NCBI RefSeq assembly: GCF_003594935.2
Contig: NZ_CP043342.1
Coordinates: 2,852,001 to 2,916,000 of the forward strand
Length of the DNA: 64,000 nt
DNA from: Enterobacter huaxiensis
Lineage (GTDB): Bacteria; Pseudomonadota; Gammaproteobacteria; Enterobacterales; Enterobacteriaceae
Direction: 5' to 3'
In this document: positions 19,766 to 28,507 of the stretch, one piece after another
Layout: each line of letters starts with the position of its first letter
Numbering within the stretch: position 1 is the first letter of the stretch
Program-made: the position numbers and the translations under genes
Notes under the pieces: model-generated
What the model was told of the DNA's origin: nothing
What the model saw: the letters and a program-made list of their open reading frames with translations, nothing else
Database searches by the model: none

Positions 19766-20650
19766 ATGATTAATAAAATTTTTGCACTTCCGGTAGTCGA
19801 ACAACTTACCCCTGTGCTCTCCCGCCGCCAGATTGACGGTGCTGATGTTATCGTCGTTGACCACCCGCGCGTAAAAGCGTCCGTAGCCCTTAACGGCGCC
19901 CACCTGCTCTCCTGGAAACCAGAAGGCGAAGTGGAAGGCCTGTGGCTGAGCAATGCAACCTCCTTTAAGAAAGGTGCCGCAATCCGCGGTGGCGTCCCGA
20001 TCTGCTGGCCGTGGTTCGGCCCGGCGGCACAGCAGGGTCTGCCTGCACACGGTTTTGCCCGTAATCAACAGTGGACGCTGAAAGCTCACAATGAAGATGA
20101 TAACGGCGCAGTGCTGACCTTTGAGCTGCAGGCAAATGATGAAACCCGAGCCCTGTGGCCGCACGATTTCACGCTGTACGCCCGCTTTAAGCTGGGTAAA
20201 ACCTGCGAAATCGAACTGGAAGCGCACGGCGAGTTTGAAACCTCATCCGCCCTGCATACCTATTTCAACGTTGGCGACATCGGCGCGGTAAAAGTGAGCG
20301 GCCTCGGCGATACCTTTATCGACAAGGTGGACAACGCCAAAGAAGGGAAACTGAGTGATGGCGTGCAGACCTTCCCGGACCGCACCGACCGCGTGTACCT
20401 GCATCCTGAATCCTGCAGCGTGATCCACGACGGCGCGCTGAATCGCACTATCGACGTGGTTCACCATCATCACAGCAACGTCGTAGGCTGGAACCCGGGG
20501 CCGGCGCTTTCCGTCAGCATGGCGGACGTTCCTGACGACGGTTACAAAACGTTTGTCTGCGTAGAGACGGCGTGCGTCACTGAACTGCAGAGAGCGAGCG
20601 ATGAAAAACCCTCTCGCCTGGGGCAGACGATTAAGATTGTGAAGCGCTAA
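19766..20650 (+). CDS. yeaD: D-hexose-6-phosphate mutarotase YeaD
   Basis: This 294-residue aldose-1-epimerase-fold protein has the same length as E. coli YeaD, which interconverts anomers of hexose 6-phosphates. Conserved family segments include GGVPICWPWFGP, the His-containing LPAHGFARN, and LHTYFNVGD. The start follows AGAGGATTGCTTA. It lies just behind the gapA terminator, consistent with a shared glycolytic context, and converges with yeaE. Confidence 0.93.
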   Translation: MINKIFALPVVEQLTPVLSRRQIDGADVIVVDHPRVKASVALNGAHLLSWKPEGEVEGLWLSNATSFKKGAAIRGGVPICWPWFGPAAQQGLPAHGFARNQQWTLKAHNEDDNGAVLTFELQANDETRALWPHDFTLYARFKLGKTCEIELEAHGEFETSSALHTYFNVGDIGAVKVSGLGDTFIDKVDNAKEGKLSDGVQTFPDRTDRVYLHPESCSVIHDGALNRTIDVVHHHHSNVVGWNPGPALSVSMADVPDDGYKTFVCVETACVTELQRASDEKPSRLGQTIKIVKR

Positions 20651-20674
20651 GAGAAAAGCGCCCCTCACACTGGC

Positions 20675-20697
20675 CCTCTCCCCACAGGGGAGAGGGG
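20675..20697. repeat. Palindromic intergenic element between yeaD and yeaE
   Basis: CCCTCTCCCC pairs with GGGGAGAGGG around a short loop. It is a relative of the element at 17573 and sits between convergent genes, so it may act as a two-way terminator. Confidence 0.5.
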
Positions 20698-20712
20698 ATA
20701 ATCAGTGCATGT

Positions 20713-21567
20713 TTAAACAACGTCTAACGGGGTTTTCACTTCCGGGGCCGGGAAAGCATTATCTAAAAGGCGTAACTCTTCGCCAGTAAGCGTGATATCT
20801 AACGCCGCCGCATTCGCTTTAACGTGTTCAATGGATGCCGCTTTCGGGATGGCCATAACGCCTTTATAACGTATAACCCACGCCAGCAGGATTTGCGCGG
20901 CGGTTGCTTCATGGTTACGGGCAATCTCATTGACTACCGGATGGTTCATCAACCCCGTTCGCAAGCGCCCGGCCTGCGCCAGCGGGCAGTAGGCCATCAC
21001 CGGCATATTTTGCTGCTGACACCAGGGCAGCAGATCGTATTCAATACCGCGCGACGCAAGATGGTACAGCACCTGATTGGTCGCACAGGCAGAGCCGCCC
21101 TCCTCACGCCACAGCGCCTGCATGTCGTCGATGTCCAGATTCGACACGCCCCAGCGGCCAATTTTGCCCTGCTGCTGAAGGTTGTTCATCAGCGCGATGG
21201 TTTCATCGAGGCCAACGTTCCCGCGCCAGTGCAGCAGGTAAAGGTCAATACGATCGGTGCCCAGACGACGGAGGCTGGCTTCGCACGCTGCCTGCCCTTT
21301 CTGGCCGCCCGCATTCCACGGGTACACTTTGGACACCAGATAGACTTTGTCGCGCTGGCCTTTTATCGCCTCGCCGACCACCTCTTCCGCCCCGCCTTCA
21401 GCATACATTTCAGCCGTATCGATCAGAGTCAGCCCAAGATCGATGCCCGCACGCAGTGCATTCACCTCGGTTTTACGCTGGCTCGCCTTTTCACCCATAT
21501 ACCAGGTGCCCTGCCCAATCGCGGGGATTGAACGGCTGTTGGAAAATGCCACGGTTTTTACGCTCAT
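20713..21567 (-). CDS. yeaE: YeaE, aldo/keto reductase (methylglyoxal reductase)
   Basis: This 284-residue AKR-family oxidoreductase equals E. coli YeaE in length. The catalytic tetrad is visible: Asp and Tyr in LIDTAEMYAEGG, Lys in LVSKVYPWN, and His in YLLHWRGN. The C-terminal AIPKAASIEHVKANA binds the NADPH adenine phosphate. In E. coli it contributes to methylglyoxal reduction, fitting the nearby glycolytic genes. It is convergent with yeaD. Confidence 0.93.
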   Translation of the reverse strand: MSVKTVAFSNSRSIPAIGQGTWYMGEKASQRKTEVNALRAGIDLGLTLIDTAEMYAEGGAEEVVGEAIKGQRDKVYLVSKVYPWNAGGQKGQAACEASLRRLGTDRIDLYLLHWRGNVGLDETIALMNNLQQQGKIGRWGVSNLDIDDMQALWREEGGSACATNQVLYHLASRGIEYDLLPWCQQQNMPVMAYCPLAQAGRLRTGLMNHPVVNEIARNHEATAAQILLAWVIRYKGVMAIPKAASIEHVKANAAALDITLTGEELRLLDNAFPAPEVKTPLDVV

Positions 21568-21657
21568 ATCACTCTCCTGTTTTGTTGCACCACCCTAAAG
21601 CAAACGGGGCGCAAGCGCCCCGTTTTCATGCACAGAATGCACTGTAATAATGCACAA

Positions 21658-22404
21658 TCAGAACTTGTAGGTCACACCCACGGAGAAGAGTCCAGACCAG
21701 GATTTGTCGACCATCGGGCTGTCTTTGATTTCATCGCTCAGGCGGGTGTAACGGCCGGTGCCGTAGACGCTCCAGTCGCCGAGGAAGTTATAGCTCGCGG
21801 TCAGTTCCAGGTATGGATCCCAGCCATCATCAGCGCTGTAGCTGTTCAGGCCGCTACGGCGGGACTCACGCTTAGATACGCCATAGTAATAGTCGTTGTA
21901 GTTCTCACTGCTGTACTGCACACCAATACCCGGCGTCAGGGTCAACGCGCCGTTGGTATAACGGTAGAGCCACGCCAGATCCCAGATGAAGCCGTTGCTG
22001 TTGTCCAGGGTATCCGCTGCCAGCGCGGTACGCAGGAAGCCGTACTGGGTGTTATGCACGTAAGAAAGACCCGCCATCAGCGAACTTCTGCGCTTGTCCA
22101 GCTGGCGAAGCGCGTTGCTGTCGCTGTCGCCTGGCTTAAAGTGCGTCGGATCGTAGTAGGCCATGATGGAGAGTTTATCGGCCGTATCGTTCCACAGATA
22201 GTACCCGCCGCCCAGGCCACGGAACCAGAAGTTATCGCCTTCATAGGTGACAACGGGAACGGGATACACATCGCGGTCATACTGCTTGTACGGGCTGTTA
22301 ATAACCCCCGCGCCCGCGCCAACAGTCCACTGACTTTCCGCCTGTGCGGTGCTAACTGCGGTAGCGGCAAGGATGCCCAATGCCAGAAGTTTGAGTTTGG
22401 TCAC
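21658..22404 (-). CDS. mipA: MipA/OmpV family outer-membrane protein
   Basis: This 248-residue protein is identical in length to E. coli MipA, reported as a scaffold between murein synthase and lytic transglycosylase. A signal peptide (residues 1-22, ending VSTAQA) is followed by alternating beta strands rich in aromatics and a C-terminal LFSVGVTYKF ending in Phe, the signature of outer-membrane barrels. The gene is monocistronic and divergent from yeaG across a 433-bp gap. Confidence 0.93.
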   Translation of the reverse strand: MTKLKLLALGILAATAVSTAQAESQWTVGAGAGVINSPYKQYDRDVYPVPVVTYEGDNFWFRGLGGGYYLWNDTADKLSIMAYYDPTHFKPGDSDSNALRQLDKRRSSLMAGLSYVHNTQYGFLRTALAADTLDNSNGFIWDLAWLYRYTNGALTLTPGIGVQYSSENYNDYYYGVSKRESRRSGLNSYSADDGWDPYLELTASYNFLGDWSVYGTGRYTRLSDEIKDSPMVDKSWSGLFSVGVTYKF

Positions 22405-22837
22405 AATCCATTCTTTCCTGTAGTCAAATAATCAGCGGGTGAAGTGTAACCGTCATTCCCGCACATCCCAAAATTTTTTGCCCGCTAATGAGTTTGATTA
22501 ACCCGTTATTTTTAACTTTTCAGATGACACCTTGCTTTCAGCTATGTGACCGAAGAATGAAAACGACGCTTCGGCCTTATAACAAGAGTGGCAATTTTTG
22601 GATGAGTTATTGATATGTCATTGAAAGTAGATTTTATCGGCATGCAAGTTTTGCAAATGCCATCTACGCTTTAATTTAAGAAGAGATTTTGCTGAACACC
22701 CCCGCACTTCTTAGCGTCTGACCTGGCACACAGGTTGCTGCTCTGGCAGTGAGGTGTGAGAAATTCTCTTCCGGGAGCCTCCACTACTCATACGAACGGC
22801 TCTTATCCTGTGCTAAAAAACGAAAGGACGGCATGCC
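22405..22837. other. 433-bp divergent mipA-yeaG intergenic region
   Basis: No reading frame of note. It holds the mipA promoter side (AT-rich stretch 22460-22520), the sigma-54 promoter of yeaG at 22724-22738, and an approximately 90-nt yeaG leader. I looked for NtrC sites (TGCAC-N7-GTGCA) and saw only a weak TGCA-N5-TGCA at about 22644. Confidence 0.6.
22724..22738 (+). promoter_or_regulatory. Sigma-54 promoter of yeaGH
   Basis: TGGCACACAGGTTGC has the -24 GG and -12 GC dinucleotides spaced by exactly 10 bp, matching the TGGCAC-N5-TTGC consensus. yeaG is a known RpoN/NtrC target in E. coli under nitrogen limitation. Predicted start near 22750. Confidence 0.85.
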
Positions 22838-24772
22838 ATGAATATATTCGATCACTATCGCCAGCGCTATGAAGCTGCCAAGGACGAAGAGTTCACACTG
22901 CAGGAGTTTCTTACCATTTGTCGGCAAGATCGCAGTGCCTATGCCAACGCGGCAGAACGGCTATTGATGGCTATTGGTGAACCAAACATGGTTGACACTG
23001 CCCTGGAGCCTCGGCTTTCCCGTCTATTTTCGAATCGGGTGGTCGCCCGATATCCCGCGTTTGAAGAGTTCTATGGCATGGAAGATGCCATTGAACAGAT
23101 TGTCTCCTATCTGAAACATGCTGCGCAGGGTCTGGAAGAGAAGAAACAGATCCTTTATTTACTCGGCCCGGTGGGCGGCGGTAAATCGTCGCTTGCTGAG
23201 CGCCTGAAAGCGCTGATGCAGCGCGTGCCGATTTATGTGCTGAGTGCAAACGGCGAGCGCAGCCCGGTGAATGACCATCCGCTGTGCCTGTTTAATCCGC
23301 AGGAGGATGCGCAGATTCTGGATAAAGAGTTTGGCATTCCGCACCGCTACCTCGGCACCATTATGTCGCCGTGGGCGGCCAAACGCCTGCACGAGTTTGG
23401 CGGGGATATCACCAAATTCCGCGTCGTCAAAGTCTGGCCGTCGATTCTGGAACAGATCGCCATCGCCAAAACGGAACCGGGTGATGAGAACAACCAGGAT
23501 ATTTCTGCGCTGGTCGGTAAGGTGGATATCCGTAAGCTGGAGCACCACGCGCAAAACGATCCGGACGCCTACGGCTATTCCGGCGCGCTGTGCCGCGCAA
23601 ACCAGGGGATCATGGAATTCGTCGAGATGTTTAAAGCGCCCATTAAGGTGCTGCATCCGCTGCTGACGGCCACCCAGGAAGGGAACTACAACGGGACGGA
23701 GGGGATCTCTGCCCTGCCGTTTAACGGCATCATCCTGGCGCACTCGAACGAATCAGAGTGGGTGACTTTCCGTAATAATAAAAACAATGAGGCGTTCCTT
23801 GACCGCGTATACATCGTCAAAGTGCCTTATTGCCTGCGGATCTCCGAAGAGATCAAAATTTACGAGAAGCTGCTCAACCACAGTGAGCTGGTGCATGCCC
23901 CTTGTGCCCCGGGCACCCTGGAAACGCTGTCACGCTTCTCTATCCTGTCGCGTCTGAAAGAGCCGGAAAACTCCAGCATCTACTCAAAAATGCGCGTCTA
24001 TGACGGTGAAAGCCTGAAAGATACCGACCCGAAAGCGAAGTCATACCAGGAATACCGGGACTACGCCGGCGTCGACGAGGGGATGAACGGCCTCTCTACC
24101 CGCTTTGCATTTAAAATCCTCTCCCGCGTGTTCAACTTTGACCATGCGGAAGTGGCGGCCAACCCGGTACATCTGTTCTACGTGCTGGAGCAGCAAATCG
24201 AGCGCGAACAGTTCCCGCAGGAGCTTGCCGAACGCTATCTTGAGTTCCTCAAAGGCTACCTGATCCCGAAATACGCCGAGTTCATCGGCAAAGAGATCCA
24301 GACCGCCTATCTGGAATCCTATTCGGAATACGGGCAGAACATCTTCGACCGTTACGTCACCTATGCCGACTTCTGGATCCAGGATCAGGAGTACCGCGAC
24401 CCGGATACCGGCCAGCTGTTTGACCGGGAATCCCTGAACGCGGAGCTGGAAAAAATCGAGAAGCCTGCCGGTATCAGTAACCCGAAAGACTTCCGTAATG
24501 AGATTGTGAACTTTGTCCTGCGCGCCCGCGCGCACAACAACGGACGCAACCCGAACTGGACCAGCTACGAAAAACTGCGCACGGTCATTGAGAAGAAAAT
24601 GTTCTCTAATACCGAGGAGCTGCTGCCGGTGATTTCGTTTAACGCCAAAACCTCAACCGACGAGCAGAAAAAGCACGACGATTTTGTCGACCGTATGATG
24701 GAGAAAGGCTATACCCGCAAACAGGTTCGCCTGCTCTGCGAATGGTATCTGCGCGTGCGTAAATCGTCTTAA
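22838..24772 (+). CDS. yeaG: PrkA-type serine protein kinase YeaG
   Basis: This 644-residue protein, equal in length to E. coli YeaG, has an N-terminal AAA-like PrkA domain with Walker A GPVGGGKSS near residues 109-117 and a C-terminal PrkA kinase-like region. In E. coli it is induced by nitrogen starvation and stress, and affects persistence and metabolic heterogeneity. A sigma-54 promoter lies upstream. It is followed after 94 bp by yeaH, with a REP-like element between them. Confidence 0.95.
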   Translation: MNIFDHYRQRYEAAKDEEFTLQEFLTICRQDRSAYANAAERLLMAIGEPNMVDTALEPRLSRLFSNRVVARYPAFEEFYGMEDAIEQIVSYLKHAAQGLEEKKQILYLLGPVGGGKSSLAERLKALMQRVPIYVLSANGERSPVNDHPLCLFNPQEDAQILDKEFGIPHRYLGTIMSPWAAKRLHEFGGDITKFRVVKVWPSILEQIAIAKTEPGDENNQDISALVGKVDIRKLEHHAQNDPDAYGYSGALCRANQGIMEFVEMFKAPIKVLHPLLTATQEGNYNGTEGISALPFNGIILAHSNESEWVTFRNNKNNEAFLDRVYIVKVPYCLRISEEIKIYEKLLNHSELVHAPCAPGTLETLSRFSILSRLKEPENSSIYSKMRVYDGESLKDTDPKAKSYQEYRDYAGVDEGMNGLSTRFAFKILSRVFNFDHAEVAANPVHLFYVLEQQIEREQFPQELAERYLEFLKGYLIPKYAEFIGKEIQTAYLESYSEYGQNIFDRYVTYADFWIQDQEYRDPDTGQLFDRESLNAELEKIEKPAGISNPKDFRNEIVNFVLRARAHNNGRNPNWTSYEKLRTVIEKKMFSNTEELLPVISFNAKTSTDEQKKHDDFVDRMMEKGYTRKQVRLLCEWYLRVRKSS

Positions 24773-24779
24773 AACAAGC

Positions 24780-26147
<1,368 letters not shown>

Positions 26148-26150
26148 CCC

Positions 26151-26182
26151 AACAGCCAGCGAATTCGCTGGCTGTTTTCTTT
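26151..26182 (+). terminator. yeaGH operon terminator
   Basis: AACAGCCAGCG-AATT-CGCTGGCTGTT is an 11-bp perfect stem with a tetranucleotide loop, followed by a T-rich run, directly after the yeaH stop. Confidence 0.88.
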
Positions 26183-26246
26183 CTGCCCCTACCTCTCCGT
26201 GCTAATGTAGAGCGCTGCGTACTGACATTTAACAGGGAAAATCGCC

Positions 26247-26747
26247 ATGTCTGAAGAGGTTACCGGGACGGCTACCCACAATAAGCTAATTACCTTACTT
26301 ACCGAACAGGGCGCGCGGTTTCGCGTGATGGAGCATGAGGCCGTCGGGAAATGTGAAGCGGTAAGTGAATTTCGCGGCACCGCGCTGGGGCAAGGCGCAA
26401 AAGCGCTGGTCTGCAAGGTGAAGGGAAACGGCGTTAAAAAACTCGTTCTGGCGATACTGGCGGCCGATCGACAGGCTGACTTAAGCCAGCTGGCAAACCA
26501 TTTTGGTGGGTTAAAAGCCTCTCTCGCCAGCCCGGCTGAAGTCGATACCCTCACCGCATGCGTGTTTGGCGCTATCCCGCCGTTCAGCTTCCACCCCGAC
26601 CTGGCGCTGGTTGCCGATCCGCTGCTCTTCGAGCGTTACGACGAAATCGCGTTCAACGCTGGGCTGCTGGAAAAGTCCGTGGTTATGGATACTCAGGATT
26701 ACCTGCGTATTGCCCGTCCCGAGCTGGTTGTGTTCCGTAAAGACTAA
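26247..26747 (+). CDS. yeaK: YeaK, aminoacyl-tRNA editing (YbaK/ProX-type deacylase)
   Basis: This 166-residue trans-editing domain matches E. coli YeaK (167), which is reported to hydrolyse mischarged Ser-tRNA(Thr)-type substrates. Family landmarks are HEAVGKCEAVSEFRG, the core lysine strand KALVCKVKGNG, and GCVFGAIPPFSFHP-like CVFGAIPPFSFHP. E. coli has yeaI and yeaJ between yeaH and yeaK; neither is here. Confidence 0.9.
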   Translation: MSEEVTGTATHNKLITLLTEQGARFRVMEHEAVGKCEAVSEFRGTALGQGAKALVCKVKGNGVKKLVLAILAADRQADLSQLANHFGGLKASLASPAEVDTLTACVFGAIPPFSFHPDLALVADPLLFERYDEIAFNAGLLEKSVVMDTQDYLRIARPELVVFRKD

Positions 26748-26752
26748 AATGG

Positions 26753-26782
26753 ACGGCTGGCGTGTCCGTCAGCCGTTTTTTT
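26753..26782. terminator. Terminator between convergent yeaK and yoaI
   Basis: ACGGCTG pairs with CAGCCGT, followed by TTTTTTT on the + strand. The right arm and T-run overlap the last codons of yoaI, which reads the other way. Confidence 0.8.
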
Positions 26783-26873
26783 CCAGAAACAGCACTGACA
26801 ACACCAGAATAACGGCAATGCTTAAAAATGTTGAAGAGATAATCAGCGTTTCAACAAACATTTGATCGTTCAT
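26769..26873 (-). CDS. yoaI: YoaI, 34-residue small membrane protein
   Basis: [19 protein letters not shown]... is one hydrophobic helix (about residues 8-28) ending in LEKNG, 34 residues in all, like E. coli YoaI. A longer frame reaches 27008 but has no support. In E. coli, YoaI is reported to be induced through PhoB and to stimulate PhoQ. Here a Pho box lies on the coding strand 46 bp upstream. The 3' end forms part of the shared terminator with yeaK. Confidence 0.9.
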   Translation of the reverse strand: MNDQMFVETLIISSTFLSIAVILVLSVLFLEKNG

Positions 26874-26918
26874 GATGCGATCCCTTTTGCCCCGTTTACC
26901 CTTTTTTACCCCCGCATA

Positions 26919-26936
26919 ATGACAGTGACATGACAG
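26919..26936 (-). promoter_or_regulatory. PhoB-binding Pho box upstream of yoaI
   Basis: On the minus strand the site reads CTGTCAT-GTCA-CTGTCAT: two identical 7-bp repeats with 11-bp periodicity, a perfect match to the Pho-box repeat rule. A TAAAAA -10-like hexamer follows about 10 bp downstream toward yoaI. Confidence 0.85.
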
Positions 26937-26944
26937 ATTCGGGA

Positions 26945-26970
26945 CAGCCTGATGAATATTATTCAGGCTG
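26945..26970. repeat. Inverted repeat between yoaI and the GH31 operon
   Basis: CAGCCTGA pairs with TCAGGCTG across a 10-nt AT-rich loop. It lies just upstream of the Pho box. It could be an operator or a two-way hairpin; it has no T-run. Confidence 0.45.
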
Positions 26971-27100
26971 AAACGATTCATAAAAAATACGCTGCCACTG
27001 CAAGACAATAATACGTCTCAGCAAATTGTTACCGGTATCACGAAAAAGAGTTTCCGTAACCCTATTGCCAAATCTCGCAATTGTTAATGTCCATGAGGTG

Positions 27101-27116
27101 GTTAAACATGTTTAAC
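27101..27116. promoter_or_regulatory. Palindromic operator candidate upstream of the GH31 operon
   Basis: GTTAAACATGTTTAAC is a perfect 16-bp palindrome 44 bp before the symporter start codon, next to an AT-rich -10-like TATATA at about 27127. It is the likely binding site for a dimeric regulator, but no regulator gene is adjacent. Confidence 0.55.
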
Positions 27117-27159
27117 ACAACGTTTTATATATAAACCTTACACGGGCAAGGTGATAACA

Positions 27160-28491
27160 GTGAGCGAGACGATTACCCGCAAAGAAAAAATCAGCTACGG
27201 ATTAGGTGATATGGCCAGCCATATTGGGCTGGATAACGTGATTATTTTTCTGACGTTCTATTACACGGACGTTGTAGGGCTTCCGGCGGCTTTTGTGGGA
27301 ACCATGTTCCTGCTGGCGCGCACGGCTGATGCCATTATCGACCCGGCAATGGGCTATATCGCCGATCGGACCCGCACCCGCTGGGGGAAATTCCGCCCGT
27401 GGATGCTCTGGCTTGCGCTGCCCTTTGGCGCAAGCTGCCTGCTCACCTATGCCGTGCCGGAATCTCTCGACCTGCACGGTAAAATGATCTTCGCCACCGT
27501 CAGCTATACCCTGATGATGCTGATGTACACCGCCATCAATATTCCATATTGCTCAATGGGCGCGGTGATTACGCCTGACAATGACGCACGCATTTCCCTG
27601 CAGTCCTATCGTTTTTTCCTCGCCACACTAGGAGGCGCGCTCTCCACCTTCTTTATGATGCCGCTGGCGGAATTTTTAGGGGGCGACGATAAATTAATGG
27701 GCTACCGCTGGGCGATGGCCATTATGGCAACCGTCGCGGTCATTATGTTCTGGATCTGTTTTGCAAATACCCGCGAGCGTATTAACGCACCCGCTACCCA
27801 TAATAATTACCTTTCAGAGCTAAAGGATTTATTGCGAAACGATCAGTGGCGCGTTGTCGCCGTGCTGGTATTAACCAACATTGGCTTTGGGGTTATTCGC
27901 CTCGGAGCAATGATGTATTTCGTCACCTATTATCTCGGCAGCGCCAGCTATTTTATGTGGATGCTGGGGGCCCATATTCTGGGTAAAGCGGCAGGCAGCG
28001 CGCTGTCAAAACGTCTCACCCACAATTACAGCAAAGTGCAGATGTTTGGCTACTGTTCGGTCATCGCGGGCGTGCTGAGCATCGCGCTGTTCTTTGCGCC
28101 GAAATCGGTGCTGGTTCTGGTTCCAATGACCTTCATCGTCTCCACGCTCTACCAGGCCACCACCACGCTAATGTGGGTGATGATGGCGGACGTTGCCGAC
28201 TACGGTGAATACACGCAGGGCAAACGTATGGACGGCGTGATCTTCTCTACCTTCCTCGCCGTGCTGAAGCTGGGGATGGCCATCAGCGGCGCGATTGTCG
28301 GCTGGACGCTGGGCTTTAGCGGCTATGTCCCGAATGCCGCAGAGCAGACCTCCACGGCTATGTACTGCATTATCGCCCTCTTTACCATCGTGCCCGGGGT
28401 GCTCTCGCTCTGCGCTTTCGCCACGCTGCGCTGGTACAAACTTGACGACAGCACGATGAAATCAATCCAACTCGCCAAACACACGGTTTAA
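27160..28491 (+). CDS. GPH-family glycoside/pentoside:cation symporter
   Basis: This 443-residue, 12-helix transporter belongs to the glycoside-pentoside-hexuronide family (MelB/YicJ/XynP type). The N-terminus KEKISYGLGDMASHIGLDN and the loop IADRTRTRWGKFRPWML are diagnostic, as is VMMADVADYGEYTQGKRMDG in the second half. The GTG at 27160 was chosen because AAGGTGA precedes it; another GTG at 27151 is in frame. The GH31 gene starts 16 bp after its stop, as in the yicJ-yicI pair of E. coli, so it likely imports an alpha-glycoside such as isoprimeverose. The substrate is inferred from context only. It is absent between yoaI and yeaL in E. coli. Confidence 0.88.
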   Translation: MSETITRKEKISYGLGDMASHIGLDNVIIFLTFYYTDVVGLPAAFVGTMFLLARTADAIIDPAMGYIADRTRTRWGKFRPWMLWLALPFGASCLLTYAVPESLDLHGKMIFATVSYTLMMLMYTAINIPYCSMGAVITPDNDARISLQSYRFFLATLGGALSTFFMMPLAEFLGGDDKLMGYRWAMAIMATVAVIMFWICFANTRERINAPATHNNYLSELKDLLRNDQWRVVAVLVLTNIGFGVIRLGAMMYFVTYYLGSASYFMWMLGAHILGKAAGSALSKRLTHNYSKVQMFGYCSVIAGVLSIALFFAPKSVLVLVPMTFIVSTLYQATTTLMWVMMADVADYGEYTQGKRMDGVIFSTFLAVLKLGMAISGAIVGWTLGFSGYVPNAAEQTSTAMYCIIALFTIVPGVLSLCAFATLRWYKLDDSTMKSIQLAKHTV

Positions 28492-28507
28492 AAAGGACGC
28501 GTTATCC

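Noticed and set aside
22643..22660. TGCA-N5-TGCA near yeaG as an NtrC site
   Set aside because: NtrC sites need about 17-bp spacing of TGCAC/GTGCA arms; this spacing and the arms do not fit.
27109..27126. PhoP box in front of the symporter gene
   Set aside because: TGTTTA is followed by ACGTTT rather than a second in-phase GTTTA; the palindrome GTTAAACATGTTTAAC explains the sequence better.
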